A stretch of DNA of 37,707 nucleotides from Leucobacter sp. G161 (lineage in GTDB: Bacteria > Actinomycetota > Actinomycetes > Actinomycetales > Microbacteriaceae): assembly GCF_001482305.1 (NCBI RefSeq), contig NZ_LOHP01000059.1, positions 1-37,707 on the forward strand, read 5' to 3'. How positions within the stretch are numbered: position 1 is the first letter of the stretch; the number at the start of each line of letters is the position of its first letter. A model generated the notes under the pieces. The model was given only the letters and a program-made list of their open reading frames with translations. It did not search any database and had not been told where the DNA came from. Shown in pieces: positions 17,630 through 27,000 of this stretch. Both the position numbers and the translations under genes were made by a program.

Positions 17630-18412
17630 ATGGAGTATTCCATCCAAGAAACAGCGCGCGCGGCGGGAACCACCTCGCGGACGCTGCGGCACTACGACAG
17701 CCTGGGCCTCGTGCGGCCGTCGCGAGTCGGCGGCAATGGCTACCGCTTCTACGACGACCGTGCGCTCGTCAGGTTGCAGCGTGTGCTGTTGCTGCGCGAG
17801 CTCGGTCTCGGTCTCGACCGCATCGCCGAAGTGCTCGCCGCGCAGGACGCGCGCGGCGAAGGCAGTGACCCCGCTGCGGCCGAGGCGACGCTCCTGACCG
17901 CGCACCTCGAACTGCTCACGCGTGAGCGCGGGCGGATCGACAAGCAGATCGGCGCAGTTCGGCGCACGATCGCGGCCCTCACCTCACCACACGAAAGGAC
18001 AGGACTCATGAACGCGAACATGTTTGAAGGCTTCGACCACACCGCACACCGAGAGGAGGTCAGCGAGCGCTGGGGGAAGGACGCCTACGCGAAGAGTGAC
18101 CGCTGGTGGCGCGGGCTCACCGGGGGCGAACAACAGCAGTGGCAGCAGGACGTTGCCGCGCTCAACGCCGACTGGAGCGCAGCCGCAGCCGCGGGGGAAC
18201 AGGCAGACTCACCGGTTGCGCAGGCGCTCGCCGCCCGGCATATCGCCTGGCTCGAGGGCTTTCCGGGCGCTCCAAGTGGCGAGCACTTCATCCCCTACGT
18301 GCGCGGGCTCTGCGAAATGTACGTCGCCGATGAGCGTTTTGCCGCGAACTACGGCGGCGTGAGCGGCGCAACGCTCGTGCGTGATGCACTGCGCATCCGC
18401 ACCGCGAGCTAA
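17630..18412 (+). CDS. MerR-family regulator with TipAS-like drug-sensing domain
   Basis: 260 residues. The N-terminal MerR wing-helix domain is YSIQETARAAGTTSRTLRHYDSLGLVRPSR, followed by a coiled-coil dimer helix to about residue 120. The C-terminal ~130 residues look like TipAS/albicidin-binding: EEVSERWGKDAYAKSDRWW, ending in FIPYVRGLCEMYVADERFAANYGG. TipA-type proteins bind thiopeptides and other antibiotics and activate their own or resistance genes. AAGGAG precedes ATG 17630. An internal ATG at 18009, preceded by GAAAGGACAGG, could produce the sensor domain alone, as known for TipAS. The gene converges on the GntR gene with a 4-bp overlap. Confidence 0.9.
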   Translation: MEYSIQETARAAGTTSRTLRHYDSLGLVRPSRVGGNGYRFYDDRALVRLQRVLLLRELGLGLDRIAEVLAAQDARGEGSDPAAAEATLLTAHLELLTRERGRIDKQIGAVRRTIAALTSPHERTGLMNANMFEGFDHTAHREEVSERWGKDAYAKSDRWWRGLTGGEQQQWQQDVAALNADWSAAAAAGEQADSPVAQALAARHIAWLEGFPGAPSGEHFIPYVRGLCEMYVADERFAANYGGVSGATLVRDALRIRTAS

Positions 18413-19185
18413 ACGGTTGCGGGGCGCCCGTCGCGGACATCGTCGATGCGCTGCTGCTGCTCGGGCGTACGTGCGAGCGGCGGCACGACCTCCTGCTGAT
18501 CGTTCACGATGACGACATCGTGGTCGACGTGGTCGACCATCGCGTGCACGGCGTCAATGAAGTCGCGTCGACGGATCGCGTCGAGCACGCGCTGGTGGTC
18601 GCGCTCCATCTCGGCCCCCGTCGCGACGTTCGCGAGGCGGCCGCGATGCTGCGGGGTGCGCAGCTGGTCGTTGATGCCGGCGTAGAGCGCTGCCAGCAGC
18701 CGGTTCTTTGCGGCATCAAAAATCAGTCGGTGAAAGCGGCTGTCGAACGCGCCGTCACCCGAGTCGCTCAGGCTGAGCACAGGGCAACGTGAGCAGCCGA
18801 CCTCTTCGATGGTCGCCCGCTCAAGCGCGGCGAGGTCGTCGTCTGAGCGGTGCAGTGCGGCCTGCTGCGCCGCTTCAACCTCGAGGGCGCGGCGGTAGCT
18901 GAGGATCTCCTCCAGCGAGAAGTCCGCGAGGAACTCATCGAGCAGGGAGCTCGTCGGGGACGCGGAGCGCACAAAGGTGCCCCGCCCCGGCGCAGTTTCG
19001 AGCATTCCCATGCTCGCGAGCGAGCGGACGGCCTCGCGCACAGTCGACCGACCGACGCCCATCTGCTCGGACAGCTCGGGCTCGATCGGGATGCGCTCAC
19101 CGACGGCCCACTCACCCGTGGAAATCTTGCGTCGGAGGTACGAGAGGGCGCTACGTGCACGCTCGGAGCCAGTTGTAATCGCCAT
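18409..19185 (-). CDS. GntR/FadR-family transcriptional regulator
   Basis: 258 residues. An N-terminal winged helix (IPIEPELSEQMGVGRSTVREAVRSLASMGMLETAPGRGTF, given here as the region about 37-75) and an FCD ligand-binding domain with all-helical sequence. Conserved metal/ligand positions appear in FDSRFHRLIFDAA and the helix containing AVHAMVDHVDHD. FCD regulators respond to organic acids such as lactate, glycolate or gluconate. The start is ATG 19185 with GGAG seven bases upstream. It is divergent from the PEBP-like gene; the effector and targets are unknown. Confidence 0.9.
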   Translation of the reverse strand: MAITTGSERARSALSYLRRKISTGEWAVGERIPIEPELSEQMGVGRSTVREAVRSLASMGMLETAPGRGTFVRSASPTSSLLDEFLADFSLEEILSYRRALEVEAAQQAALHRSDDDLAALERATIEEVGCSRCPVLSLSDSGDGAFDSRFHRLIFDAAKNRLLAALYAGINDQLRTPQHRGRLANVATGAEMERDHQRVLDAIRRRDFIDAVHAMVDHVDHDVVIVNDQQEVVPPLARTPEQQQRIDDVRDGRPATV

Positions 19186-19285
19186 GCTGCACTCCAATCC
19201 ATATCACTGCTGCGTCGCTGCTAGTTCCCCCAGTCTACCGGGTGTGCGCTACCCAGAACGCCTGTTCCCAGGTAGCGTAGCGAGC

Positions 19286-19840
19286 ATGACAAGTCATCCG
19301 AGTCGCGGCGCATTGAACCCGTACGCCGGGATGCCGGAGAAGCCAGGGTTCGTTCTCACGAGCACCGACATCCAAGACGGTGAACCACTTCCAGCCGAAC
19401 TCTACGGCGAAGGGGCTGGCGGCTCGAACCGTTCCCCACAGCTCAGCTGGTCGGAGTTCCCCGCCGAAACGAAGAGTTTCGTCGTAACCTGCTTCGACCC
19501 CGACGCTCCAACCGGATCGGGGTTCTGGCACTGGGCAGTCGCGAACATTCCCGCGAGCGTCACCGACCTGCCGGCGGGCGCGGGTGCCCCAGGCGGCGCA
19601 CTCTTGCCCGCGGGTGCGATCATGATGCCGAACGAACAGCGCGAGCCCGCGTTCGTCGGCGCTGGCCCGCCAGAGGGCACTGGCGTCCACCACTACTGGT
19701 TCGTCGTGCACGCCCTCGACGTGGCGCACATCGACGTTGATCCGCAGGCCACCCCGGCTGTACTCGGATTCATGATGCGGGATGCGGTGCTCGCTCGCGC
19801 GATCATCGTCGCAACCGGCGAATTCGGTGGGGCGGCCTAG
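19286..19840 (+). CDS. YbhB/YbcL-family Raf kinase inhibitor-like (PEBP) protein
   Basis: 184 residues. The PEBP signature CFDPDAPTGSGFWHWAVANIP lies at about 71-91 and the second ligand-site motif GVHHYWFVVHALD near 133-145. The bacterial YbhB family is cytoplasmic and binds anionic small molecules; no enzymatic role is established. ATG 19286 begins the conserved protein; an in-frame open stretch upstream overlaps the divergent GntR gene and is not protein-like. Confidence 0.9.
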   Translation: MTSHPSRGALNPYAGMPEKPGFVLTSTDIQDGEPLPAELYGEGAGGSNRSPQLSWSEFPAETKSFVVTCFDPDAPTGSGFWHWAVANIPASVTDLPAGAGAPGGALLPAGAIMMPNEQREPAFVGAGPPEGTGVHHYWFVVHALDVAHIDVDPQATPAVLGFMMRDAVLARAIIVATGEFGGAA

Positions 19841-19917
19841 CCAAAACACACTCCTGTCGTGAGGCGGCGCGCGCGGTGCGTAGGATTGACCCAGCCTCAT
19901 CGAAAGCGAGACCCCTC

Positions 19918-20994
19918 ATGTCAGTGTCGATCCGTTCCGGGTTCGAGCGTATTCCCTCCTACCGTGCAGGAAAGTCAGCGAAGCTCGGCCCAGACGGCCT
20001 CAGCGCGAAGCTCTCCTCAAACGAGAACCCCTACGATCCGCTCCCGTCGGTACTTGAAGCGCTCGCCGCAGCGCTCCCGACCTCGGTGAACCGCTACCCG
20101 AGCATCGCGGCACCCGAGCTCACTGCGGCACTGGCCGCTCGCCTCGGGGTTGAGCCTGAGAACCTCGCGTTCGGCGCTGGCTCCGTCGAGGTTGCGAGCC
20201 AGCTCATCCACGCCCTCGCCGGCGCTGGTGACGAGGTCATGTACGCGTGGCGCTCATTCGAGGCCTACCCGATCCTCGTGCAGCTCGCTGGCGCGACGCC
20301 AGTGCAGGTGGCGCTCGACGCTGACGGCAATCACGACCTGCCAGCGATGGCCGATGCGATCACCGAGCGCACGAAGCTCATCTTCGTGTGCAACCCGAAC
20401 AACCCGACTGGCACCGTCGTGACACAGGCCGAGGTGGAGGCTTTCCTGGCGCGGGTGCCCGACCACGTGCTCGTCGTGCTCGACGAGGCGTACGTGCACT
20501 TCAACGTGGACACGGATTCTGCGGTCGGCCTCGACTTCTTCAAGCGCTTCACGAACGTCGCCGTGCTGCACACCTTCTCGAAGGCGTATGGACTGGCCGG
20601 GCTGCGGCTCGGCTACGCGGTCGCGCCGCCCGAGGTCGCGGATGCGCTGCGCAAGGCGGCAGTGCCGTTCGGACTTAGCGCGCTCGCCCAGGCTGGCGGC
20701 GTCGCCTCTCTCGCCGCCGAGAGCGAGCTCCAGGAGCGCGTCGACACGCTCGTCGACGAGCGCGCGCGTCTGACGACCGCGCTTCGTGCGGCGGGGCTTC
20801 CCGTTATCGACTCGCAGGCGAACTTTGTGTGGATCCCGGCTGGCGAAGCAAGCGACGCGCTCGCGAGTGTCTATGCGGAGCGCGGAGTTTCGGTACGCTG
20901 CTTCCCAGGCGATGGGATTCGCATCTCCGTCGGTGCGCGACATGAGAATGACGCGGTGATCGAGGTCTCGGAAGCAGCGGCAGCGCTGCTCTGA
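19918..20994 (+). CDS. Histidinol-phosphate/aromatic amino acid aminotransferase
   Basis: 358 residues, PLP-dependent class I/II fold. Motifs in order: SSNENPYDPLP, substrate region GAGSVEV, CNPNNPTGT, LVVLDEAYVHF and the PLP lysine in HTFSKAYGLAGLRLGYA (Lys222). These match the HisC branch that includes corynebacterial phenylalanine aminotransferase (Pat). HisC proper is usually clustered with his genes; here no his genes are near and an ABC transporter of TrpXYZ type follows, so aromatic amino acid transamination is at least as likely. ATG 19918 is chosen as the start of family homology; the ribosome-binding site is weak. Confidence 0.88.
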   Translation: MSVSIRSGFERIPSYRAGKSAKLGPDGLSAKLSSNENPYDPLPSVLEALAAALPTSVNRYPSIAAPELTAALAARLGVEPENLAFGAGSVEVASQLIHALAGAGDEVMYAWRSFEAYPILVQLAGATPVQVALDADGNHDLPAMADAITERTKLIFVCNPNNPTGTVVTQAEVEAFLARVPDHVLVVLDEAYVHFNVDTDSAVGLDFFKRFTNVAVLHTFSKAYGLAGLRLGYAVAPPEVADALRKAAVPFGLSALAQAGGVASLAAESELQERVDTLVDERARLTTALRAAGLPVIDSQANFVWIPAGEASDALASVYAERGVSVRCFPGDGIRISVGARHENDAVIEVSEAAAALL

Positions 20995-21057
20995 GACTAC
21001 TCACGGCATTGGAGCCGGAGCAGACGAGCATGAACACTACACAGCAGGAGGCGCGAC

Positions 21058-21990
21058 GTGATTGGCGCAATTGAAGTTGGACTTCTCTACGGCATTTTCG
21101 CCCTCGGGGTATATCTCACGTTCCGCGTGCTCAACTTTCCAGACCTCACGGTCGACGGAAGCCTGACGACCGGCGCTGCGACAGCCGCTGCGCTGATTCA
21201 CGCGGGGCAGAGCCCGCTGCTCGCGACGCTCGCCGGGGGTGCGACCGGGATGATCGCCGGCGCGATTACCGGGATCTTGCACACGAAGGGCAAGATCGAT
21301 GGCCTGCTTGCTGGCATCCTCACGATGATCGCGCTGTGGTCGATCAACCTGCGGATTATGGGGAAGTCGAACCTGCCGTTCTTGCGCGAGGACACGCTCA
21401 TCAGCCCGCTCCGCGAGGCCGGCTGGATGGGCAAGACCTGGTTCGTGGTCCTCATCTTCCTTGCGGTCGTGCTCGTCATCAAACTGCTTGTCGACTGGTT
21501 CCTGTCGACCGATGTCGGGCTCGCGATCCAGGCGACTGGCAACAACGAGCAGATGATCCGCAGCTTCGGCGTGAACACCGACGGCATGAAGATCCTCACC
21601 CTCTCGATCTCGAACGGCCTGGTGGGGCTTGCCGGGGCGCTCATCGCACAGTACAACGGTGTCGCCGACATCAGCATGGGCATCGGCGTGATCCTCGTCG
21701 GACTCGCATCGGTGATCCTCGGGCAGGCGCTCCTCGGCCAGCGGTGGATCTGGCTCGCCACGCTCGCTGTGGTCGTCGGCGCGGTGCTGTACCGCATCAT
21801 CATCTTCGGTGCGCTCCGCATCGGCTTCAACCAGGACGACATGAAGCTCATGACGGCGCTGCTCGTCATTGCTGCGTTGCTGCTGCCGCGCTGGGGGTTC
21901 CTCAAGAAGATCCCGTCACTGCGAACCCGCGGAAACAAGCGATCTGACGTCACGACACAGCCGGCCGAAGCCGCAACGAAGGGGGCGTAA
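21058..21990 (+). CDS. ABC transporter permease (TrpY-like)
   Basis: 310 residues, about eight to nine transmembrane helices of the branched-chain amino acid permease type (BPD_transp_2). The start contains GLLYGIFALGVYLTFRVLNFPDLTVDGS, characteristic of permeases in the TrpXYZ/uncharacterised sugar-like subgroup. GTG 21058 is preceded by AGGAGG with ideal spacing. The adjacent ATPase gene starts three bases after its stop. Together with the lipoprotein at 22958 it should import an aromatic amino acid or similar small solute. Confidence 0.9.
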   Translation: MIGAIEVGLLYGIFALGVYLTFRVLNFPDLTVDGSLTTGAATAAALIHAGQSPLLATLAGGATGMIAGAITGILHTKGKIDGLLAGILTMIALWSINLRIMGKSNLPFLREDTLISPLREAGWMGKTWFVVLIFLAVVLVIKLLVDWFLSTDVGLAIQATGNNEQMIRSFGVNTDGMKILTLSISNGLVGLAGALIAQYNGVADISMGIGVILVGLASVILGQALLGQRWIWLATLAVVVGAVLYRIIIFGALRIGFNQDDMKLMTALLVIAALLLPRWGFLKKIPSLRTRGNKRSDVTTQPAEAATKGA

Positions 21991-21992
21991 TC

Positions 21993-22784
21993 GTGCTGAG
22001 CATCAACAAGATCTCCAAGACGTTCTTCGCCGGCACCGTTAACGAGCGGCGCGCCCTCGTTGACGTGAGCCTCGAACTCGCCGAGGGCGATTTCGTGACC
22101 GTCATCGGGTCGAACGGCGCAGGCAAGTCGACCCTGCTCAACACGATCTCGGGTCGCTACCCGATCGATTCGGGCGACATCACCATCGACGGCACCTCAG
22201 TTGCGAAGCTCAAGGAGTTCAAGCGAGCCCGGTTCGTTGGCCGCGTCTTCCAGGATCCCATGGCCGGCACGGCTCCCGATCTGACGATCGAGCAGAACCT
22301 CGCCCTCGCGCTGCAGCGAGGGAGGCGTCGCGGGCTGCGCCGCGGCATCACGAAGGCACGTCGTGAGCTGTTCGCGCGCGAGCTTGAATCGCTCGAGCTC
22401 GGCCTCGAAGATCGCTTGACCGCGAAGGTCGGCCTGCTCTCGGGTGGGCAACGGCAGGCGCTGTCGCTCCTCATGGCGGGCTTCACCGAGCCGCGCATTC
22501 TGCTCCTCGACGAGCACACTGCCGCTCTCGACCCGCAGCGTGCCGCGCTCGTCACCGACCTCACCGAGCGAATCGTCACCGACGGTAATCTCACGACGCT
22601 CATGGTGACGCACAACATGGAGCAGGCGATCAAGCTCGGCAACCGGCTCATCATGATGCACGAGGGCCGGATTGTGTTTGAGGCGAACGCAGCCGAGAAG
22701 GCCGCGCTCACCGTGCCGATGCTGCTCGCAGAGTTCGCGAAGATCAAGGGCGCCACGTTCGACGACCGCGCCCTGCTCGCCTAA
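21993..22784 (+). CDS. ABC transporter ATP-binding protein (TrpZ-like)
   Basis: 263 residues with Walker A GSNGAGKST, Q-loop VFQDPMAGTAPDLT, signature LSGGQRQALSLLMA, Walker B ILLLDEHTAALDP and switch His in VTHNMEQA. The DEHTAALDP form of Walker B is usual in this subgroup. GTG start at 21993, two bases after the permease stop codon. The GGGGGCG stretch at the end of the permease gene may serve as its ribosome-binding site. Confidence 0.92.
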   Translation: MLSINKISKTFFAGTVNERRALVDVSLELAEGDFVTVIGSNGAGKSTLLNTISGRYPIDSGDITIDGTSVAKLKEFKRARFVGRVFQDPMAGTAPDLTIEQNLALALQRGRRRGLRRGITKARRELFARELESLELGLEDRLTAKVGLLSGGQRQALSLLMAGFTEPRILLLDEHTAALDPQRAALVTDLTERIVTDGNLTTLMVTHNMEQAIKLGNRLIMMHEGRIVFEANAAEKAALTVPMLLAEFAKIKGATFDDRALLA

Positions 22785-22957
22785 CCAGCACCGCGCTCCG
22801 CTCGCTCGGCCCCGTCTCGTTTCCGTAACTGTTCGGTTCTGAACCGGGATCTGGGCGGGGGCCATCGGGGTACGATGCTGGAAACGGCTCATCCCTGTTC
22901 CGTTTTCCCCGGCCGCTGCGGTGTTGCAGTGGCACACTCACGAAGGACCGTTTTGCT
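22785..22957. promoter_or_regulatory. Leader region of the substrate-binding protein gene with two inverted repeats
   Basis: CGGTTCTGAACCG at 22834-22846 is a perfect palindrome. A second pair, GGAAACGG (22880-22887) with CCGTTTTCC (22900-22908), could form a hairpin in the leader RNA. A TACGAT at 22871-22876 may be a -10 box. Regulation of the lipoprotein gene apart from the permease and ATPase is inferred. Confidence 0.45.
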
Positions 22958-23953
22958 ATGCGAATGACCTCGTTCCGCCGTTCAGGCATCGCGCTTGCCG
23001 GCATCGCAGTTGCCGCGCTCACCCTGAGCGCCTGCTCCTCCACTCCGGCAGCAACCGACGCGGGAGACGAGGCGAAGACCTCGTACAAGATCGGCATTAG
23101 CCAGTTCGTGCAGCACCCCGCTCTTGACGCTGCGACCGCTGGATTCAAGGACGCTTTCGCCGACGCAGGCGTCGAAGTGGAGTGGGACGAGCAGAACGCG
23201 AGCGGTGACCAGGCCAACGCGGTGACCATCGCACAGGGCTTCGGCACCGCGGGTCTCGACCTCGTGCTCGCTGTTGCGACCCCCTCGGCGCAGACCGCGG
23301 CGCAGGCAATCACCGATGTGCCCATTCTCTTCACCGCCGTCACCGACGCAGTCGAAGGGCAGCTCGTGGATTCGAACGAGGCGCCGGGCGGCAACGTCAC
23401 CGGGACGAGTGACCTTGCTCCGATCGATGAGCAGCTCGCGCTGCTCCAGGAAATCGTGCCCGACGCTAAGAAGGTCGGCATCGTCTACGCCTCCGGTGAG
23501 GTCAACTCGCAGGTGCAGGTTGACGCGGCTACCGAGGCTGCGAAGCCGCTCGGACTTGAGGTTGTCACGAAGACCGTGACCACTGGCAACGACATCGCTG
23601 CCGCGACCGAGGCGCTCGGCGACGTTGACGCAATCTACGTGCCGACCGACAACATGGTCGTTGCTGGCATTGCGTCGCTCGTCCAGGTGGCTGAGGACAA
23701 GAAGATCCCTGTGATCGGCGCAGAGTCGGGCACCGTCGAGGGCGGGGCGGTCATCACGCTCGGTATCGACTACACGAAGCTCGGCTACCAGACCGGCGAG
23801 ATGGCGCTGAAGGTGCTTGAGGGCGCTGACACGGCGACCATGCCCGTCGAGGTGTCGAAGGAGTTCGCCTACGTCGTGAACGAGGGGGCTGCGGAGCGCA
23901 TGGGCGTGACGATCCCCGAGGCGATCCTCGCTGAAGCGGAGAAGGTCGAGTAG
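22958..23953 (+). CDS. ABC transporter substrate-binding lipoprotein (TrpX-like)
   Basis: 331 residues. Lipoprotein signal with lipobox LSAC (LTLSACSS), then a two-lobed periplasmic-binding fold of the TrpX/ABC_sub_bind family: YKIGISQFVQHPALD, DLVLAVATPSAQTA, PILFTAVTDAVEGQLV, VGIVYASGEVNS, IYVPTDNMV and GAESGTVEGGAVITLGIDY. The family binds aromatic amino acids in characterised streptococcal cases. It sits after the permease and ATPase genes with a 173-bp gap carrying its own regulatory signals, which allows higher expression. A long hairpin terminator follows. Confidence 0.92.
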   Translation: MRMTSFRRSGIALAGIAVAALTLSACSSTPAATDAGDEAKTSYKIGISQFVQHPALDAATAGFKDAFADAGVEVEWDEQNASGDQANAVTIAQGFGTAGLDLVLAVATPSAQTAAQAITDVPILFTAVTDAVEGQLVDSNEAPGGNVTGTSDLAPIDEQLALLQEIVPDAKKVGIVYASGEVNSQVQVDAATEAAKPLGLEVVTKTVTTGNDIAAATEALGDVDAIYVPTDNMVVAGIASLVQVAEDKKIPVIGAESGTVEGGAVITLGIDYTKLGYQTGEMALKVLEGADTATMPVEVSKEFAYVVNEGAAERMGVTIPEAILAEAEKVE

Positions 23954-23970
23954 TTCCTCCTGCTGTATGA

Positions 23971-24008
23971 CGAGAGCCCCGCACACCGAACGGTGTGCGG
24001 GGCTCTCG
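23971..24008 (+). terminator. Strong hairpin terminator after the ABC cluster
   Basis: Perfect 18-bp arms (23971-23988 and 23991-24008) around two unpaired bases, 18 bp after the lipoprotein stop. There is no T-tract, as is frequent in actinobacteria. It isolates the transporter genes from the PutA-like gene. Confidence 0.8.
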
Positions 24009-24052
24009 CGTGTTCACGGGGTTTCGCTAGCCGTCCGCCTTAGAGTGAATCC

Positions 24053-27000
24053 ATGGGAGACAATCGGGCGAACACTGCGTCGGTATGGGGGTCTGTCACC
24101 GGAGCCGCTGAGCAGCGTGTGAGCAGCTGGGAAGCTGCGGTGGCTGCCGCCGAGGATCCGCAGCGCGGCGCACGCGGCTCGCTCCTCGGAGATCTCGCTG
24201 CGAGCCCCGACAGCCTTGATTTCACCCGCAGGCTCATCGATTCCCTGTTTGGTCCCGCTGACGCGTTCACCGCGGCCATGGGGCTGAGGGGCGTGTCCAA
24301 GAGCGAACTTCCCGAGCGCATGCCGACACGCGATCGGCTGCTGCTGCGCGCAGGTGGGGTTGCCTCGCTCGGACTGCCGTGGGTCGTGCGTCCCGCGGCG
24401 CGAAAGAATCTCCTCTCCCGTATGCCCGACGTGCTGCTCGAGCTGAAGCTCAGCGGCCGCCTCACGGCACTCACGGAGACCCTCAGAACCTATCGAGACC
24501 GCGGGCACTCGGTGCTCGTTTCGCTCCACGGCGACCCGGTCTACGGCGAGGCAGGTGGCGAGGCGGAGGTGCAGCGGCTGCTCACCCTCGCAGCGCACCC
24601 GGCGGTGCGCGAGCTCGCGTTCGACCCGGCCAGGCTCGTTCCTGGCGCGACCGAGTGGTCGATCGAATCCGATCTCACGCTCGCGGTGACGCGGGTACGC
24701 CCGATCCTCGAGACGGCGCTTGAGCACGGGGTGCGGCTCGTCATTGAGCCGCGCGACACGGTGTGGGCCAAACAGCTCACCGAGCTCCTGACGCGGGCAT
24801 TCGGCTGCTCCGAGCTCGACCGCCTGAGTATTGGTGTCCGGCTCTTCGCTGAACTGCCCGAGTCTTGGGAAGCATACGCGGCGATCCACCGTTTCGCCCG
24901 GCGCCGCGTCGCTGACGGGGGCGCCCCCGTCGAGGCCGTCATCGGCCTCTCCGACGTTGCCGCCGCTGAGCGTGTCGCGGCGATCCACAGCGGTCTCCCC
25001 GTGCCCGTCATCGAGGATGCGACGGAGCGCGTCGCCCAGCTGCTCAGGCTGGTCGAGGTCGCGCTGCAGCCCAGCCGAGCCTCCGTGCTCAGGCCAGTGA
25101 TTGCCACCGAGGATCCACTCATCGCGGCAGCGGTCATCGAGGTCGCGGCGAGGCTTGGCTCCGGAAAGCTCTACGCGCTGCAGCTGCGGTGTGGGCTCGC
25201 CACTGAGCTCGCGGCGCAGCTCGTCGGCGACGCCGCAGACAACGCGCCCGATGTGCGGCTGCGGCTGCCGGTCACCCCCAAGGGAGAATACGGGGAGGTG
25301 GTGGGGTATCTCGTCGGGCTGCTCGCCGAGGCCGCAGGGCCTGAGTCAGCGCAGCTCTGCTCTGACGCGTTTGCGGAAGCCGCCGAACTCGCCCTCGAGC
25401 CCGGACCCGCCAGCCACCGCCAGCAGCAGCGCGCGCGGGAGTGGGACCCGAGCGAGCGCGACAGCGCCCTCTTCTACCGGGCCCCGGATGAGCCAGCCAC
25501 ACACGATACGGGCGGGCTCACGGCTGCCGTCTTGGGGCTCGCCCGCGACGCGACTGGTGAGGTGGTGCTCGAGGAGGTTGCTCCCACGCACGCGATCCCG
25601 GTCGTTTCCCGCACCGGCTTTGCCAACGAGCCGCCGACAGACGGCAGCTTGCCTGCGAACCGCGAGTGGGCGCGCGGGCTGCTTCGGCGGGCGCATGAGA
25701 CCGCGATGCGCGATGATCGGCTCGACGAGACGGTGGCACTGACGCAGGCCGACCTCGATCCGGAATCAGCCGCCGCGGCAGCACGCGAGGCCGCTCAGCG
25801 CTGGTCCGACCTCCGGCACGAGGGGCGGGCGGTGCGGCTGCGGCGGGTAGCGCTCGCGACGGCCGCAGCCCGAGACCGCCTCATCACGGAACTCGCGGCC
25901 GGCACCGGTGCACCATTCACCGAGCTCGACAACGCGGTCAACCTCATGATCGACTCCGCGAGGTATGCTGGCCAGCTCGCCGATGGGCTTCGCGTTGTGC
26001 GCGGGGCGACCTTCGTGCCTGACCGCCTGGTGCTTGTCGTTGGTGATGCGGACGCTCCCATTGCCGCGCAGGCCGCCGCGGTGCTTGCCGTGCTCGGCAG
26101 CGGCGCAGGGGTGCTGTGGGCGGTCTCGCCTGGGGCGCTCCGGGTGGCCGCCGCCTGCGTGGAGGAGTGGGAGGTCGGCGGGCTCACTCCGGGGGCGGTC
26201 GGTACGGTGAGCGTCACCGGCGGAGAGGCGTTCGCGGCCCTCGGTGCGAGCCCCCACGTCGACCGCGCAGTCGTGCTCGGCAACCGCTCCCTCGGTCGCG
26301 AGCTCGCGCGCCGTCGACCCGACCTGCGCGTTGAGGGGCACTTCACCGCGCGCGGCTCGATCATCGTCACGCCCTCGGCTGAGCGCGAGCGCGCAATTGC
26401 CGACATCCTCGACTCCGCGTTCCGTGGCTCGCAGACGGCGCTCGGCAGCACGAACGCGGTCATCCTGCTCAGCAGCGTCGCTCGCTCGCGTGGGTTCCGT
26501 GCCGCGCTGGCCGAAGCGGTGCGAAACCTGCGCGTCGGCGACTCCACCCGCCCGATGGGGGAGGATCCGCTCACTTTCGATGTCGGGCCGCTGCCACAGC
26601 CGCCCAGCCCGGCCGGGCTCGCCGCACTCACCGAGCTCGGGCAGGGCGAAGAGTGGCTCGTGCAACCGCAACAGCTTGACGACGAGGGCCGGCTTTGGAC
26701 GCCGGGGGTGCGCCTCGGCGTCTCGCCGGGCTCGCCGTTCTGGGACGACGCACGCGGGCTCCCGCTTATCGGCCTCGGGTCGGCGCAGCTGCTCGGGGAC
26801 GCCGTCGCGCAGCAGAACGCCGGTGGAAGTGGTGCCGTCGCCGGGATCCAGTCATGGGACAGCGGTGAGGTGACGTCGTGGCTCGCCGGGATCGAGGCTG
26901 CCGCGCTCTCCGTGAACCGGGCGACAGGCGCCGCGCGAGTCGAACGCCAGCCCTTCGGGGGCTGGAATGACGCGATCATGGGGCTGCCGGCCCTCAGTGG

